64,000 bases of DNA from Roseiarcus sp963809245 (GCA_963809245.1 CAWEIU010000002.1:310001-374000); one strand, 5' to 3'. Positions 48,751 through 61,056 are shown, counted from the stretch's first letter. The notes: generated by a model from the letters alone, not told the origin. A program made the numbers and translations.

Positions 48751-48805
48751 GCGTCCCTCCCTACAGTCTTAAGCCTTCGGTAAACGCGCTTGCGCACGTT
48801 TGTGT

Positions 48806-51011
48806 TCACTTCGCCTCGTAGACAAGGAAGATTGTCGCCAACGGCGGCAAAGTGAGGGGCGCCGAGGCCGGCAGGCCGTGCAAGGGCCTCTCTTCCGCTT
48901 CGACGCCGCCGAGGTTGCCGACGTTGGAGCCGCCGTAGATCGCCGCGTCGGTGTTGAGCGCCTCTCGCCAGTGCCCGATACGCGGCAGGCCGATCCGATA
49001 GTTATAGCGCACGATGGGCGTGAAATTGCATACGATCGCGACCGGCGGATCGTCCGGACCGCCCATCCGCAGGAACGCGATCACCGATTGGGCGTCGTCG
49101 TTGACGACAATCCAGCGGAAGCCCTCCTGCTCGCAGTCGCGCGCGTGGAGCGAGGGCTCGCCGACGTAAAGCCGGTTGAGATCGCGCACGAGGGCCTGAA
49201 GGCCTTGATGCGGCCAATAGTCGAGCAGCCGCCACGGCAGGGCGTCGTCGGAATTCCATTCGCTCGTCTGGCCGAACTCCTGGCCCATGAAGAGCAGCTT
49301 CTTGCCGGGATGGCCCCACATGAAGCCGTAATAGGCGCGCGCGTTGGCGAAGCGCTGCCACTCGTCGCCGGGCATCTTGCCGATCAGCGAGGCTTTGCCG
49401 TGCACGACCTCGTCGTGCGAAATGGGCAGCACGAAATTTTCGGCGAAAGCGTAGAGCAAGCCGAAGGTCAGCTTGTCGTGGCTCCACCGCCGGTGGACAG
49501 GGTCACGCGACATGTATTCGAGCGTGTCGTGCATCCAACCCATGTTCCACTTGAAGCCGAAGCCGAGACCGCCGTGGCTGGTCGGCATCGAGACGCCGGG
49601 GAAGGATGTCGATTCCTCGGCGATGGTGTGCGCACCCGAAAACTCGCCGTAGACAAGTTCGTTGGCGCGCTTGAGGAACGCGATGGCGTCGAGATTCTCG
49701 TTGCCGCCCTTGACATTGGGCAGCCATTCCCCGGCTTTTCGCGAATAATCGAGGTAGAGCATCGAGGCGACCGCGTCGACGCGCAGGCCGTCGACATGGT
49801 AGCGGTTCACCCAATAGAGGGCGCTTGCGTAGAGAAAGTTTGCGACCTCCTTGCGCCCATAATCGTAGATCGCGGTATTCCAGTCTGGGTGAAAGCCGCG
49901 ACGCGGATCGGGGTGCTCGTAGAGCGGGCCGCCATCGAAATGCGCGAGACCGTGTTCGTCGGTCGGAAAGTGCGCCGGGACCCAGTCGAGGATGACGCCG
50001 AGGCCGGCGGCGTGCGCCCGATCGACGAAGCGCGCGAAGGCGGCGGGATCGCCGAAGCGCCGGGTTGGCGCGAACAGTCCGATCGGCTGGTACCCCCAGG
50101 ACATGTCGAGCGGATGCTCGGTGATCGGCATCAATTCGAGATGCGTGAAGCCGAGATCGGCGGCGTAGGGGATCAATTGATCCGCCAGCTCGTCGTAGGT
50201 GAGGAAGCGCCCGCCTTCGCCCCGCCGCCACGAGCCGAGATGGACCTCGAAGATCGACATCGGGCGGCGGCGCGCCTCGCCTTGGTCGCGCTTTTCGAGA
50301 TAGTCGGCGTCGCTCCAGACGAAATTGTCGGTTCGCGCGACGACCGAGGCGGTGGACGGCCGCATCTCCGCCGCGAAGCCGAGCGGATCGGCTTTCAGCG
50401 GCTGCAGCACGCCCGCCGCCGAAACGATCTCGTATTTGTAGACCGCTCCGGCGCTCAGATGCGGGATGAAGATCTCCCACAGGCCGCTGTCGATGCGCTT
50501 GCGCATCTGACAGCGCCGGCCGTCCCATTGGTTGAAGTCGCCGACCACCGAGACGCGCGAAGCGTTGGGCGCCCAAACGGCGAACAGGACCCCGTCGGCG
50601 CCTTCGTGCGTGACGAGTTGTGCGCCCAGGCGCCGATAGAGCTCGTGATGCGAGCCTTCGACCAACAGGTGATCGTCGAGCGGGCCGAGCGCGGGGCCGA
50701 AAGCATAGGCGTCCTCGTAGGACTTCGACGCCGTCCGCGCGCACGACCTCTAGCCGATAGACCGGCCGCTCCTTAAGGCCGGGCGCGAGGCCCTCGAAGA
50801 AGTCGCCCTTGCGGCGCTTCAGCTCGGCGATCGGCGCCCCGTCGCGGGTCAGCGCCCGGATCCTGAGCGCCTCCGGCGCGAAGGCGCGGATCACCCAGCC
50901 GAGCGGCGTCAGATGCGGGCCGAGGACCGCGAACGGATCCTCGTGCCGAGCGGCGGCGATCGCATCGATGTCCCGCTCGTTCGCCTGCCAGACCTCGAGC
51001 ATGCCGCTCAT
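48806..51011 (-). CDS. glgB: 1,4-alpha-glucan branching enzyme, interrupted by one frameshift
   Basis: GH13 enzyme that introduces alpha-1,6 branches; expected 734 residues. The N-terminal module (MSGMLEVWQANERDIDAIAA) is in one frame and the remainder in another. The break is near 50721-50726: dropping one base joins RADGVE to SYEDAYAFGPALG. The catalytic domain has WGYQPIGLFAPTRRFG, GLRVDAVASMLYLDYSR (nucleophile Asp), AEESTSFPGVS (acid Glu) and LPISHDEVVHGKASL. Start at ATG 51011, 4 bp after the glgP stop; ATG 51002 is a close alternative. Confidence 0.9.
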
Positions 51012-51015
51012 CCTT

Positions 51016-53517
<2,502 letters not shown>

Positions 53518-53550
53518 GTCGGCTCGTCTCCGGTGCGCGACTGCACCTTG

Positions 53551-53591
53551 GTTCTAACATGGTTGAGAATCTTCTCAATATTCTCTAACGA
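53551..53591. promoter_or_regulatory. Divergent glgP/mtnA control region with GAGAA/TTCTC repeats
   Basis: TTGAGAA (53563-53569) and TTCTCAA (53572-53578) form a perfect 7-bp inverted repeat. Related half-sites flank it: TTCTAAC at 53552-53558 and TTCTCTAAC at 53581-53589. On the plus strand TTGAGA (53563-53568) and TAACGA (53586-53591) are 17 bp apart and could be the mtnA promoter. The regulator is unknown. Confidence 0.45.
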
Positions 53592-53664
53592 TCGCATGAA
53601 GATCCGCGAGGCGCGCCATCGCCGAGGACGGCTGGCCCGCAAACGCGCTTACGGAGGCCAGCGG

Positions 53665-54756
53665 ATGAAGGTGGACGGGCGAGCCTATCGCACCATCTGG
53701 TCGACCCCGGACGGCGCCGTCGAGACGATCGACCAAACGCTGCTGCCGCATCGCTTCGCCACCGTGCGGATCGAAACCCTCGAGGACGCCGTCGCCGCGA
53801 TCAAGACCATGATCGTGCGCGGCGCGCCGCTGATCGGCGCCACCGCCGCCTATGGCCTCGCCCTCGCGCTTCGCCGCGGCGCCGACGACCGCGCGCTGAG
53901 CGATGCCTACCGCGCGCTCCTGGCGAGCCGGCCGACGGCGGTCAATTTGCGCTATGCGCTCGACGACGTGCGCGCCATCGTCGCTCCGCTTGCGGCCTCT
54001 GAACGCGCCCAAGCGGCCTGGGCCCGCGCCGGCGCGCTCTGCGAGGAGGACGTCGCGCTGAACCGGCGGATCGGCGAAGCCGGACTGCCGCTGATCGAGC
54101 GGTTGCATCGCGAGCGGGATCGAACCGTGAACATCCTGACCCATTGCAACGCCGGCTGGCTCGCGACGGTCGACTGGGGCACGGCGACGGCGCCGATCTA
54201 CATGGCGCACGACCTCGGGATCCCGGTGCACGTTTTCGTCGACGAGACGCGGCCGCGCAATCAGGGCGCGTCGCTGACCGCCTTCGAACTCGGCCAGCAT
54301 GGCGTGCCGCATACGATCGTCGCCGACAACGCGGGCGGCCATCTGATGCAACACGGGCGGATCGATATGGCGATCGTCGGCGCGGACCGGATCACCGCGC
54401 GCGGCGACGCCGCCAACAAGATCGGCACCTATCTCAAGGCGCTTGCGGCGCGCGCCAACGGCGTTCCGTTCTACGTCGCTGCGCCGCACACGACCTTCGA
54501 CTGGACGATCCACGACGGCCTCGCGGAAATCGAGATCGAGGAGCGCGACCCCGCCGAGGTGACGCATATGGTCGGGCGGCTCGATGACGGCGGCGTCGCC
54601 CGCGTCGCCGTGACGCCGGCCGGCAGTCCGGCGCTCAATCCCGCCTTCGACGTGACGCCGGCGGCGCTGATCGACGGGTTCATCACCGACCGCGGCGTCT
54701 GCGCCGCCAACGAAGCCGAGCTCGCCGCTCGCTTCGCCAAGTCAATCAAGCCGTAA
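53665..54756 (+). CDS. mtnA: S-methyl-5-thioribose-1-phosphate isomerase
   Basis: Methionine-salvage enzyme converting methylthioribose-1-phosphate to the ribulose form; 363 residues, related to eIF2B. Diagnostic residues: Cys in ILTHCNAGWLATVDWGTA and Asp in MAIVGADRITARGDAANKIG. MIVRGAPLIGATAAYGLALA is also typical. ATG 53665 follows ACGGAGG; upstream in-frame ATG codons give non-conserved leader. No mtnK, mtnB, mtnC or mtnP is nearby, so it is isolated from its pathway here. Confidence 0.95.
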   Translation: MKVDGRAYRTIWSTPDGAVETIDQTLLPHRFATVRIETLEDAVAAIKTMIVRGAPLIGATAAYGLALALRRGADDRALSDAYRALLASRPTAVNLRYALDDVRAIVAPLAASERAQAAWARAGALCEEDVALNRRIGEAGLPLIERLHRERDRTVNILTHCNAGWLATVDWGTATAPIYMAHDLGIPVHVFVDETRPRNQGASLTAFELGQHGVPHTIVADNAGGHLMQHGRIDMAIVGADRITARGDAANKIGTYLKALAARANGVPFYVAAPHTTFDWTIHDGLAEIEIEERDPAEVTHMVGRLDDGGVARVAVTPAGSPALNPAFDVTPAALIDGFITDRGVCAANEAELAARFAKSIKP

Positions 54757-54777
54757 TTCGCTTAAGGCGGCGTTGCG

Positions 54778-55365
54778 CTATTTCGGCTTGGCGTCCTCCT
54801 GCGCCTTGTTCGCCGCGTCGAGGGCTTGCTGGGCGGCCGCGAGGCGCGACTGGAGATCGGTCAGCGTGCGGTTCGCATCTTCGGTGCGCCGTTGCAGATC
54901 GGAAAACTGCGCCTGGGCCTCGGTGATCTGGCTCTCGACGCCGTTGAGCTGGTCGGTCTCGCTCTTCAGGCGCGCTTCGACCGCCTGCAGGTCGCGCGTC
55001 TTCGCACTCGCTTCCTCCTGCGTGCCGGAGACGGCGAGCTTGGCCTCGCTGATCCGCTTGGTGAGGTCGGCGATCTCGTTCTGCGCCGCAGCGCGGGCGG
55101 CGACGGCGTCGGTCAGCGCCTTCTGGGCGTCCTTGGCCTGCTTGTCGAGGTCGGCCGCGGTTCCCGCCGCCTTTTGCAGATTCTGCAGGTCGGCGGCCAT
55201 GCCCTCGCGCGCCAATTCGGCGCGCTTCAGGGCGTCGTCCATCTGAGAGCGGACGTCCGCGGCCTGCGACCAGAAATAGGAGACCAGCAGCCAGCCGACG
55301 ATCGCTAGAGCGGCGAGCGCGAGCGGCACAGGCCGGCGGAAATCGTCGGATGCGTCATAGGCCAT
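54778..55365 (-). CDS. Membrane-anchored coiled-coil protein of unknown function
   Basis: A 195-residue protein. One transmembrane helix near residues 13-32 (VPLALAALAIVGWLLVSYFW) is followed by an almost uninterrupted coiled coil to the end, rich in Ala, Gln, Lys, Asp and Glu with heptad spacing (DLDKQAKDAQKALTDAVAAR). Orientation suggests a short cytoplasmic tail and a periplasmic rod, but the reverse cannot be excluded. ATG 55365 follows GGAGACGAG. I do not recognise a family. Convergent with mtnA, divergent from soxB. Confidence 0.72.
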   Translation of the reverse strand: MAYDASDDFRRPVPLALAALAIVGWLLVSYFWSQAADVRSQMDDALKRAELAREGMAADLQNLQKAAGTAADLDKQAKDAQKALTDAVAARAAAQNEIADLTKRISEAKLAVSGTQEEASAKTRDLQAVEARLKSETDQLNGVESQITEAQAQFSDLQRRTEDANRTLTDLQSRLAAAQQALDAANKAQEDAKPK

Positions 55366-55629
55366 TCTCGTCTCCCATGCGCGCTTTTGACCGTGGTGGG
55401 CGCGCTGGCGCCCATATTGGGGCCCGCGCAGCCGTCCGCCAAGCGCAAAATGGCAATTGGAGCAATCTCGTTCACGAAGTGCGGACGATGCATGACTTTG
55501 TTGTGGGCGGTCATTGAAAGAATTGGGGACGGATCGGCTGCCAAGCGCCTCCATCGGGGCTGGACGAGGCCGGCGACAGGCGACACAATTGGAACAGCGG
55601 CCGCCAAGAACCGCCCCGGAGACCCGCCA

Positions 55630-56882
55630 GTGAAATTTTCCTTCGCCAATCTCGCCCGCCAGGCTTTGAGCGGCCATCAGGGTTGGCCGGAACAGTGGCG
55701 TTCGCCCGAGCCCAAGCGCGTCCTACGACGCGGTCATCGTCGGGGCGGGCGGACACGGTCTCGCGACGGCCTATTACATGGCCAAAGAGCACGGGATGCG
55801 CGAACATCGCCGTTGTCGAAAAGGGGTGGCTCGGCGGCGGCAACACCGGGCGCAACACGACGATCGTGCGCTCCAACTATCTCTGGGAGGCCTCCGAGGC
55901 GATCTACGGCCACGCCCACAAGTTGTGGCCGGCGCTCTCCCAGGAACTCAACTACAACGTGATGTTCTCGCCGCGCGGCGTCATGCTGCTCGCCCACAGC
56001 CACCACGACGAGCACGCCTTCAAGCGGCACATCCACGCCAATCGGCTGGCCGGAACGCCGAATGAATGGCTGACGCCCGAGCAGGCGAAGGAATTCTGCC
56101 CCATCCTCAATATCGATCCGCGCATTCGCTATCCCGTCGTCGGCGCCGCTCTGCAGCGGACCGGGGGCACGGCGCGGCACGACGCCGTCGCCTGGGGCTA
56201 TGCGCGCGGCGCCTCCGCGCTCGGCGTCGACATCATTCAGAATTGCGAGGTCAAGGCGATCCGACGCGACCCTTCGGGCGCGGTCAGCGGGCTCGATACG
56301 ACGCGCGGCGCCATTGCGACCAAGAAGATCGGCGTCGTCGCGGCGGGCAACACCAGCGTCGTCATGGCGATGGCGGGCATCCGGATGCCGCTCGAATCCT
56401 TTCCCCTGCAGGCGCTCGTCTCCGAGCCCTTGAAGCCGATCATGCCCTGCGTCGTGATGTCCAACACCATCCACGCTTACATGTCGCAATCCGACAAGGG
56501 CGAATTGGTGATCGGGGCAGGGACCGACGGCTATGTCTCCTACAGCCAGACCGGCGCTCTGCACGTCGCTTCGTCCACGCTCGAGGCGATTTGCGAGATG
56601 TTCCCGATCGCCTCCCGCGTCCGCATGATGCGCAACTGGGGCGGCATCGTCGACACGACGCCGGACCGCTCGCCAATCATCGGCAAGACGCCCGTGCCTG
56701 GCCTTTTCGTCAATTGCGGCTGGGGCACGGGCGGCTTCAAGGCGACGCCGGGCTCGGGCCACGTCTTCGCCCACCAGGTGGCGACGGGCGAACCGCATCC
56801 CATCAACGCCCCCTTCGCGCTCGACCGCTTCCGCACGGGCGCGCTGATCAACGAAGCGACCGCCGCCGCCGTCGCGCATTAG
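55630..56882 (+). pseudogene. soxB: Sarcosine oxidase beta subunit with two frameshifts
   Basis: FAD subunit of heterotetrameric sarcosine oxidase, which oxidises N-methylglycine to glycine and transfers the methyl carbon to folate. From GTG 55630 it reads MKFSFANLARQALSGHQGWP, then changes frame near 55720 to SYDAVIVGAGGHGLATAYYM (FAD dinucleotide site), then again near 55800 to NIAVVEKGWLGGGNTGRNTT and onward to the stop. Each shift is one extra base; removing both gives 416 residues, the normal SoxB length. soxD follows after 9 bp, but the large alpha (soxA) and gamma (soxG) genes are missing, so the locus could be a real remnant rather than sequence error. Confidence 0.8.
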
Positions 56883-56891
56883 AGGCCAGAT

Positions 56892-57170
56892 ATGCTGCTG
56901 ATCCGCTGTCCCTATTGCGAAATGGATCGCCCGGAGATCGAGTTCAAGAACGGCGGCGAGGCGCATCTCGTCCGCCCCAATCCGAACGCCGCGACCGATG
57001 AGGAATGGACCGACTTCCTCTACTTCCGCGCCAACGACCGCGGCGCGCACGCCGAACGCTGGCGGCACGTCGCCGGCTGCGGCCGCTACTTCAATTGTAT
57101 CCGCGACACGGTGAGCGACCGCATCCGCGTCACCTACAAGGCGGGCGAACCCCGACCGGATCTGGGGTAA
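56892..57170 (+). CDS. soxD: Sarcosine oxidase delta subunit
   Basis: The small zinc-binding subunit of heterotetrameric sarcosine oxidase, 92 residues. Zinc-site residues are in LIRCPYCEMDRPE and the later HVAGCGRYFNCIRDT. Other family text: DEEWTDFLYFRANDRGAHAE and ERWRHVAGC. Normally the order is soxB-D-A-G; here the gene is followed by a convergent efflux gene after 23 bp, so the subunit has no visible SoxA partner. Intact frame. Confidence 0.9.
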   Translation: MLLIRCPYCEMDRPEIEFKNGGEAHLVRPNPNAATDEEWTDFLYFRANDRGAHAERWRHVAGCGRYFNCIRDTVSDRIRVTYKAGEPRPDLG

Positions 57171-57193
57171 GCGCTCAAGGCGAATGGAGCAGG

Positions 57194-58729
57194 CTATTCC
57201 ATCACGGCTGCGTGGTCGACGCTCGGCGCCTCCGCTGGCTTCTTGAGAAACAGCAGGAGCGGAATGGCGGCCAGCGACAGGATCATCAAGAGCTTGAAGT
57301 CGTCGATATAGGAAATGATCACCGCCTGCAGCGTGATCAGGCTGTCGAGGGCGGCTCGCCCGGCGGCGGTGAACGGGTTGAGCGCATGCCTCATCGCCGG
57401 ATGCTGCAGCGCGTGGTTGAAGGGCGTGACATAGGCCGCGATGTCGGCGTGGTTGATCTGGGTGTTGCGCGTGATCAGCGCGCCCATCACCGAAATGCCG
57501 ACGCTCGAGCCGATGTTGCGCGACAGATTGTAGAGCCCTGTTCCCTCGCCGCGCACCGTCGCCGGCAGCGTCGCGAAGGCGGTCGTTGTCAACGGCACGA
57601 ACATGAAGCCGAGGCCCATGCCCTGGACGAAGCCGACGGAGACGATCGTCCATTGCGAGACGTCGGGCGTCCAACCCGTCATCAGATACATGGAGCCCGC
57701 GGTGAGTCCGAAACCGATCGTCAGCAGCACACGGGTGTCGACCCGTCCGATCAGCCGGCCGACGACGAACATGCACAACATCGTGCCGAGCCCGCGCGGT
57801 CCCATAACGAGGCCCGCCGTCAACACGGGATAGCCCATCAACGTCTGCAGATAGGGCGTCATCAGCGCAAGCGAGGCGAGGTAGGTCATGCCGACGATGA
57901 AGATGAACACAAAGCAGAGCGCGAAGTTGCGGTCGAGGAACAGCTTCGGATTGACGAACGTGTTCCTCGCGGTGAACGTGTGGACGAGAAAGACATAGAA
58001 CGCGGCGGCGCAAATCATCGCCTCGATGATGATCTCCCCCGACGAGAACCAGTCGAGTTGCTCGCCGCGATCGAGGAAGATCTGCAGCGCCGCTATGGTC
58101 ACGCTCAGCGCGGCGAAGCCGAGCCAATCGAGCCGCGCCGCCACATCGCGCTTGGTCTCGGTTACAAATAGGCTCACGCCGGCGAAGGCGAGGGCGCCGA
58201 TCGGCACGTTGATGTAGAACACCCAGCGCCAGCTGATATTGTCGGTGAGCCAGCCCCCGATCACGGGGCCAAGAACGGGCCCGACCATGACCGAGACGCC
58301 GAACATGGCCATTGCGGAGCCGCGTTCCTTGACGTCGAAGATGTCGAGCATGATGCTTTGCGACAGCGGCACGAGCGCGGCGCCGAACAGCCCCTGCAAG
58401 AGGCGAAAGACGACAATTTCGAGCAGGGATTGCGCAAGACCGCAGAGGATCGAGGCGATCACGAAACCGGCGATCGCCGTGAGCAGGATGCGCTTGCGCC
58501 CGAATCGCGCCGCGAGGAAACCCGACGGCGGCGTCATGATCGCGGCGGCGACGATATAAGAAGTCAGGACCCAGTTGATCTGGTCCGCGCTCGCCGAGAC
58601 GCTGCCCTGGATGTAGGGCAGGGCGACGTTGGCGATCGTGGTGTCGAGCGCCTGCATGATCACCGACAGAATCACGCTGGCGGCGATAAGGCCGCGGTTG
58701 GCGATTCTACCTGTACTCGCGTCAGCCAT
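57194..58729 (-). CDS. emrB: DHA2-family drug efflux MFS permease (EmrB-like)
   Basis: Inner-membrane proton antiporter with about 14 helices, 511 residues. N-terminal signatures: MQALDTTIANVALPYIQGSV (motif D1 of DHA2 transporters), LAARFGRKRILLTAIAGF (motif A) and GPVLGPVIGGWLTD (motif C). With EmrA it should form a tripartite pump using an outer-membrane channel encoded elsewhere. The ATG at 58729 overlaps the emrA stop by 8 nt. Confidence 0.93.
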   Translation of the reverse strand: MADASTGRIANRGLIAASVILSVIMQALDTTIANVALPYIQGSVSASADQINWVLTSYIVAAAIMTPPSGFLAARFGRKRILLTAIAGFVIASILCGLAQSLLEIVVFRLLQGLFGAALVPLSQSIMLDIFDVKERGSAMAMFGVSVMVGPVLGPVIGGWLTDNISWRWVFYINVPIGALAFAGVSLFVTETKRDVAARLDWLGFAALSVTIAALQIFLDRGEQLDWFSSGEIIIEAMICAAAFYVFLVHTFTARNTFVNPKLFLDRNFALCFVFIFIVGMTYLASLALMTPYLQTLMGYPVLTAGLVMGPRGLGTMLCMFVVGRLIGRVDTRVLLTIGFGLTAGSMYLMTGWTPDVSQWTIVSVGFVQGMGLGFMFVPLTTTAFATLPATVRGEGTGLYNLSRNIGSSVGISVMGALITRNTQINHADIAAYVTPFNHALQHPAMRHALNPFTAAGRAALDSLITLQAVIISYIDDFKLLMILSLAAIPLLLFLKKPAEAPSVDHAAVME

Positions 58730-59945
58730 GGCGCGGCTCGTCGCGGCCAAGCCATCGGGTGACGAACTCGGGCAGGCCGCGCGTGTGGCCGGTGTCGATA
58801 TCGACCGAGACGCTCATGCCGACACGCAGCGGCGGCTTGCCCGCGATGTCGTCGAGGCGCACGCGAAGCGGAATGCGCTGCACGACTTTGACCCAGTTGC
58901 CGGTTGTATTTTGGGCCGGCAGCAGCGAAAAGCTCGATCCTGAGGCAGGGCTGAGGCTGTCGACGACCCCCTTCCATTCGACGCCCGGATAGGTGTCGAC
59001 GGTGACGGTCGCCGGTTGGCCCGCGCGCACATAGGTGAGCTCGGTCTCCTTTGGGCTCGCCTCGATCCACAGGTGAGTGGTCGAAACGAGGCTGAAGGCG
59101 GCCTGGGAGGCCTGGAGATAGGAGCCGGGCTGGATCGCATTGACATTGGTCGCCACGCCGTCGAAGGGCGCGCGCACGATCGTGTCGTCGAGATCGCGCT
59201 GGGCGTTGTCGACCGCGGCTTTCGCCTGCTTGTAAAAGGGATTGTCCTCGATCTTCTGGTTCGGATCGCCGCTGAGCTGGGCAAGGCTGGTGTCCGCTTG
59301 CGCCTTGGCGACGGCGATCCTCTGGCGTGTCGCCTCGAGGTCGTGCTGGGCCGTATCGAAGGCGGCCTTGGTGCCGGCGCCGGTCGCAAGCAGATCCTGC
59401 TGACGCTTGAAATTGGTCTCGTAGAATTCGAGATCGGCCTCGGCCTGCTCGACCTGCGCGAGCGAGAGCTTGTAGGTGGCCTGCAGGGTCAACACCTGAT
59501 CGTGCACCGTGCCGAGCTGCGCCTTCGCGCCGTCGAGGGCGATCTGGTAGGTGTAGGGCCTCAGCCGGTAGAGAATCTGGCCCTTCTTGACCGGCTCGTT
59601 GTCGCGCACCTCGACGGAAATGACCGTGCCGGCGACGTCGGTCGAAACGCCGACCATATCCGCTTGCACATAGGCGTTGTCGGTCGACATGATCTGGCCG
59701 CCGGTCACGTAGACGTAGCCGCCGGCGACAAGCGCGATGGGCAGGAGCGCGAACAGCAGCGGGCGACGCCAGTTGCGCCTTGCGCGCGCAGGCTTCTGAG
59801 GCGCCGGGGGGACGGCCTCCGTGGTCTCCGGCGCGATGGGGGCCTCCGCCTCGTCGGGCGGCCGTCGCAATTCTCGAACCGGAGGATTTCCCGCAGCCGC
59901 AGTCCTCTCGCTGGACAAGCGATGGACGGCGTTTCCGTCAGCCAT
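58722..59945 (-). CDS. emrA: HlyD/EmrA-type membrane fusion protein
   Basis: Periplasmic adaptor of 407 residues for the EmrB pump. A cytoplasmic Pro/Glu-rich tail of about 60 residues precedes one helix (RPLLFALLPIALVAGGYVYV). Then MSTDNAYVQADMVGVSTDVA, the signature start of EmrA, the lipoyl half-motifs (GTVISVEVRDNEPVKKGQIL and VRAPFDGVATNVNAIQPGSY) and a long coiled-coil hairpin. ATG 59945 overlaps the marR stop by 8 nt. Confidence 0.93.
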   Translation of the reverse strand: MADGNAVHRLSSERTAAAGNPPVRELRRPPDEAEAPIAPETTEAVPPAPQKPARARRNWRRPLLFALLPIALVAGGYVYVTGGQIMSTDNAYVQADMVGVSTDVAGTVISVEVRDNEPVKKGQILYRLRPYTYQIALDGAKAQLGTVHDQVLTLQATYKLSLAQVEQAEADLEFYETNFKRQQDLLATGAGTKAAFDTAQHDLEATRQRIAVAKAQADTSLAQLSGDPNQKIEDNPFYKQAKAAVDNAQRDLDDTIVRAPFDGVATNVNAIQPGSYLQASQAAFSLVSTTHLWIEASPKETELTYVRAGQPATVTVDTYPGVEWKGVVDSLSPASGSSFSLLPAQNTTGNWVKVVQRIPLRVRLDDIAGKPPLRVGMSVSVDIDTGHTRGLPEFVTRWLGRDEPRHG

Positions 59946-60408
59946 ATCGAGGCTCCGTCTCTTCGGCGGCCGGCCCTTGGCAAGCGGCCGCAAGGTTCGT
60001 CTTCATGAGGGTGAGAATTTGGATAAGGCGGTCACGGTCCGTGTCCGAGGCGCCCATGAGGGCCTCGGCCCGCGTCGCTTCGCCGAGCGGCTGCATCGCC
60101 GCGAGCAGCGGGCGCGCGGCCTCCTTGAGATAGAGGCGCCAAGCCCGCCGGTCCTCAGGGTCCTGCCGGCGCTCGATCAGGCCACGCTGTTCAAGCCGGT
60201 CGAGAATGCGCACCAGCGTCATCGGCTCGATCTCGAGCATTTCGGCGAGACACGCCTGGTGAACCCCTTCCTGCCTCGCGAGATAGACGATGGTCTGCCA
60301 CTGCGCGCGCGTCAGACCCTGCTGCCGGGTGTGCTGCTCGAAGCGCTTGCGCATGAGGCGCGCGACGTCGTGTAGCAGGAAGCTGATCTGTGGATGACGG
60401 TCGGGCAT
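59938..60408 (-). CDS. MarR-family transcriptional regulator of the efflux operon
   Basis: A 156-residue winged-helix repressor. The DNA-binding core is LTRAQWQTIVYLARQEGVHQ, LAEMLEIEPMTLVRILDRLE (recognition helix) and RGLIERRQDPEDRRAWRLYL (wing with the conserved D-x-R). First gene of marR-emrA-emrB. ATG 60408 (MPDRHPQISFLLHD) is chosen over upstream ATG 60501, which would run through the palindrome and promoter. Probably represses its own operon until an effector, often a phenolic or hydrophobic drug, binds. Confidence 0.92.
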   Translation of the reverse strand: MPDRHPQISFLLHDVARLMRKRFEQHTRQQGLTRAQWQTIVYLARQEGVHQACLAEMLEIEPMTLVRILDRLEQRGLIERRQDPEDRRAWRLYLKEAARPLLAAMQPLGEATRAEALMGASDTDRDRLIQILTLMKTNLAAACQGPAAEETEPRYG

Positions 60409-60441
60409 GTTTTGGCTTGAATTGGGCGGGCGCCCGACATT

Positions 60442-60472
60442 GACACTGATAAGCAGGCTTATTATCGGTGTC
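60442..60472. promoter_or_regulatory. Palindromic operator in front of marR-emrAB
   Basis: ATAAGC (60449-60454) and GCTTAT (60457-60462) are a perfect inverted repeat two bases apart. Outer arms GACAC (60442-60446) and GTGTC (60468-60472) also pair. It lies 34-64 bp upstream of marR, where a MarR dimer would bind. On the plus strand TTGACA (60440-60445) overlaps it and could start the gene at 60571, so both directions may be controlled. Confidence 0.6.
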
Positions 60473-60570
60473 CATATAACAAGCTTGCCTAGTGCCCGCA
60501 AGAGGCAAGGCGCAGATTGGTTGGCGCGGAGCTAATTCGCGCACCAAGGTTCATTCCAGGAGCGAGGCAA

Positions 60571-60915
60571 ATGACCGGCTTAAAATCGACTTTCACCCGC
60601 ATCTGGCCATTAGCGGCGGTCGCGTCCCTAGGAGGTGTGAGCCCCTGTCTCGCCAAGACGGTCGTCAATTGCGGTGGCGCGGCGCTGCTAGGCGGCGCTC
60701 AACTGCTGTGCAGCCATACGGATCCAAGCGCCCCTGCGCAGATCTGCACGTTCAGTTGGGCTCTGGCGACCGCGGCCAACCAGACGCAGGTGGTGCAAGG
60801 CTCCTTCCTGCTGCCGCCGGGGACCTCGAACATGCAGGTCTACGAGAGCGGCGGCTTCGTGCGGGCCGTTTCCGAGCCGATCGTCCTTTGCCAGGGCCGG
60901 CGCGGAAAGTCCTAA
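60571..60915 (+). CDS. Small secreted protein of unknown function
   Basis: A 114-residue protein with a signal peptide (MTGLKSTFTRIWPLAAVASL... cut near CLAKT). The mature part has four cysteines (NCGG, LLCSH, QICTF, VLCQG) and a predicted beta-rich character. A ribosome binding site AGGAGCGAGG precedes the ATG at 60571. I do not recognise a family. It is divergent from the efflux operon and shares its control region. Confidence 0.6.
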   Translation: MTGLKSTFTRIWPLAAVASLGGVSPCLAKTVVNCGGAALLGGAQLLCSHTDPSAPAQICTFSWALATAANQTQVVQGSFLLPPGTSNMQVYESGGFVRAVSEPIVLCQGRRGKS

Positions 60916-61056
60916 CCGATTGGAAAAGTGGGCGAAACCGAGGCGCCAGGATTACGATTCTATCATTATCGCCAGGGAGCTGATCGGCCTAACCTCGGGG
61001 GACGCGCAGAGGCGTGACGCGCCCCGCCAACCCCCTCGAATTCGGTTAGAGGCTCA

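Noticed and set aside
50715..50730. Programmed frameshifting in glgB and the other broken genes
   Set aside because: No slippery heptamer or downstream pseudoknot is evident, and these enzymes are not known to use recoding.
55734..58127. A 797-residue minus-strand frame across soxB, soxD and emrB
   Set aside because: It spans the mirror of three recognised genes, and its composition is that of a shadow frame.
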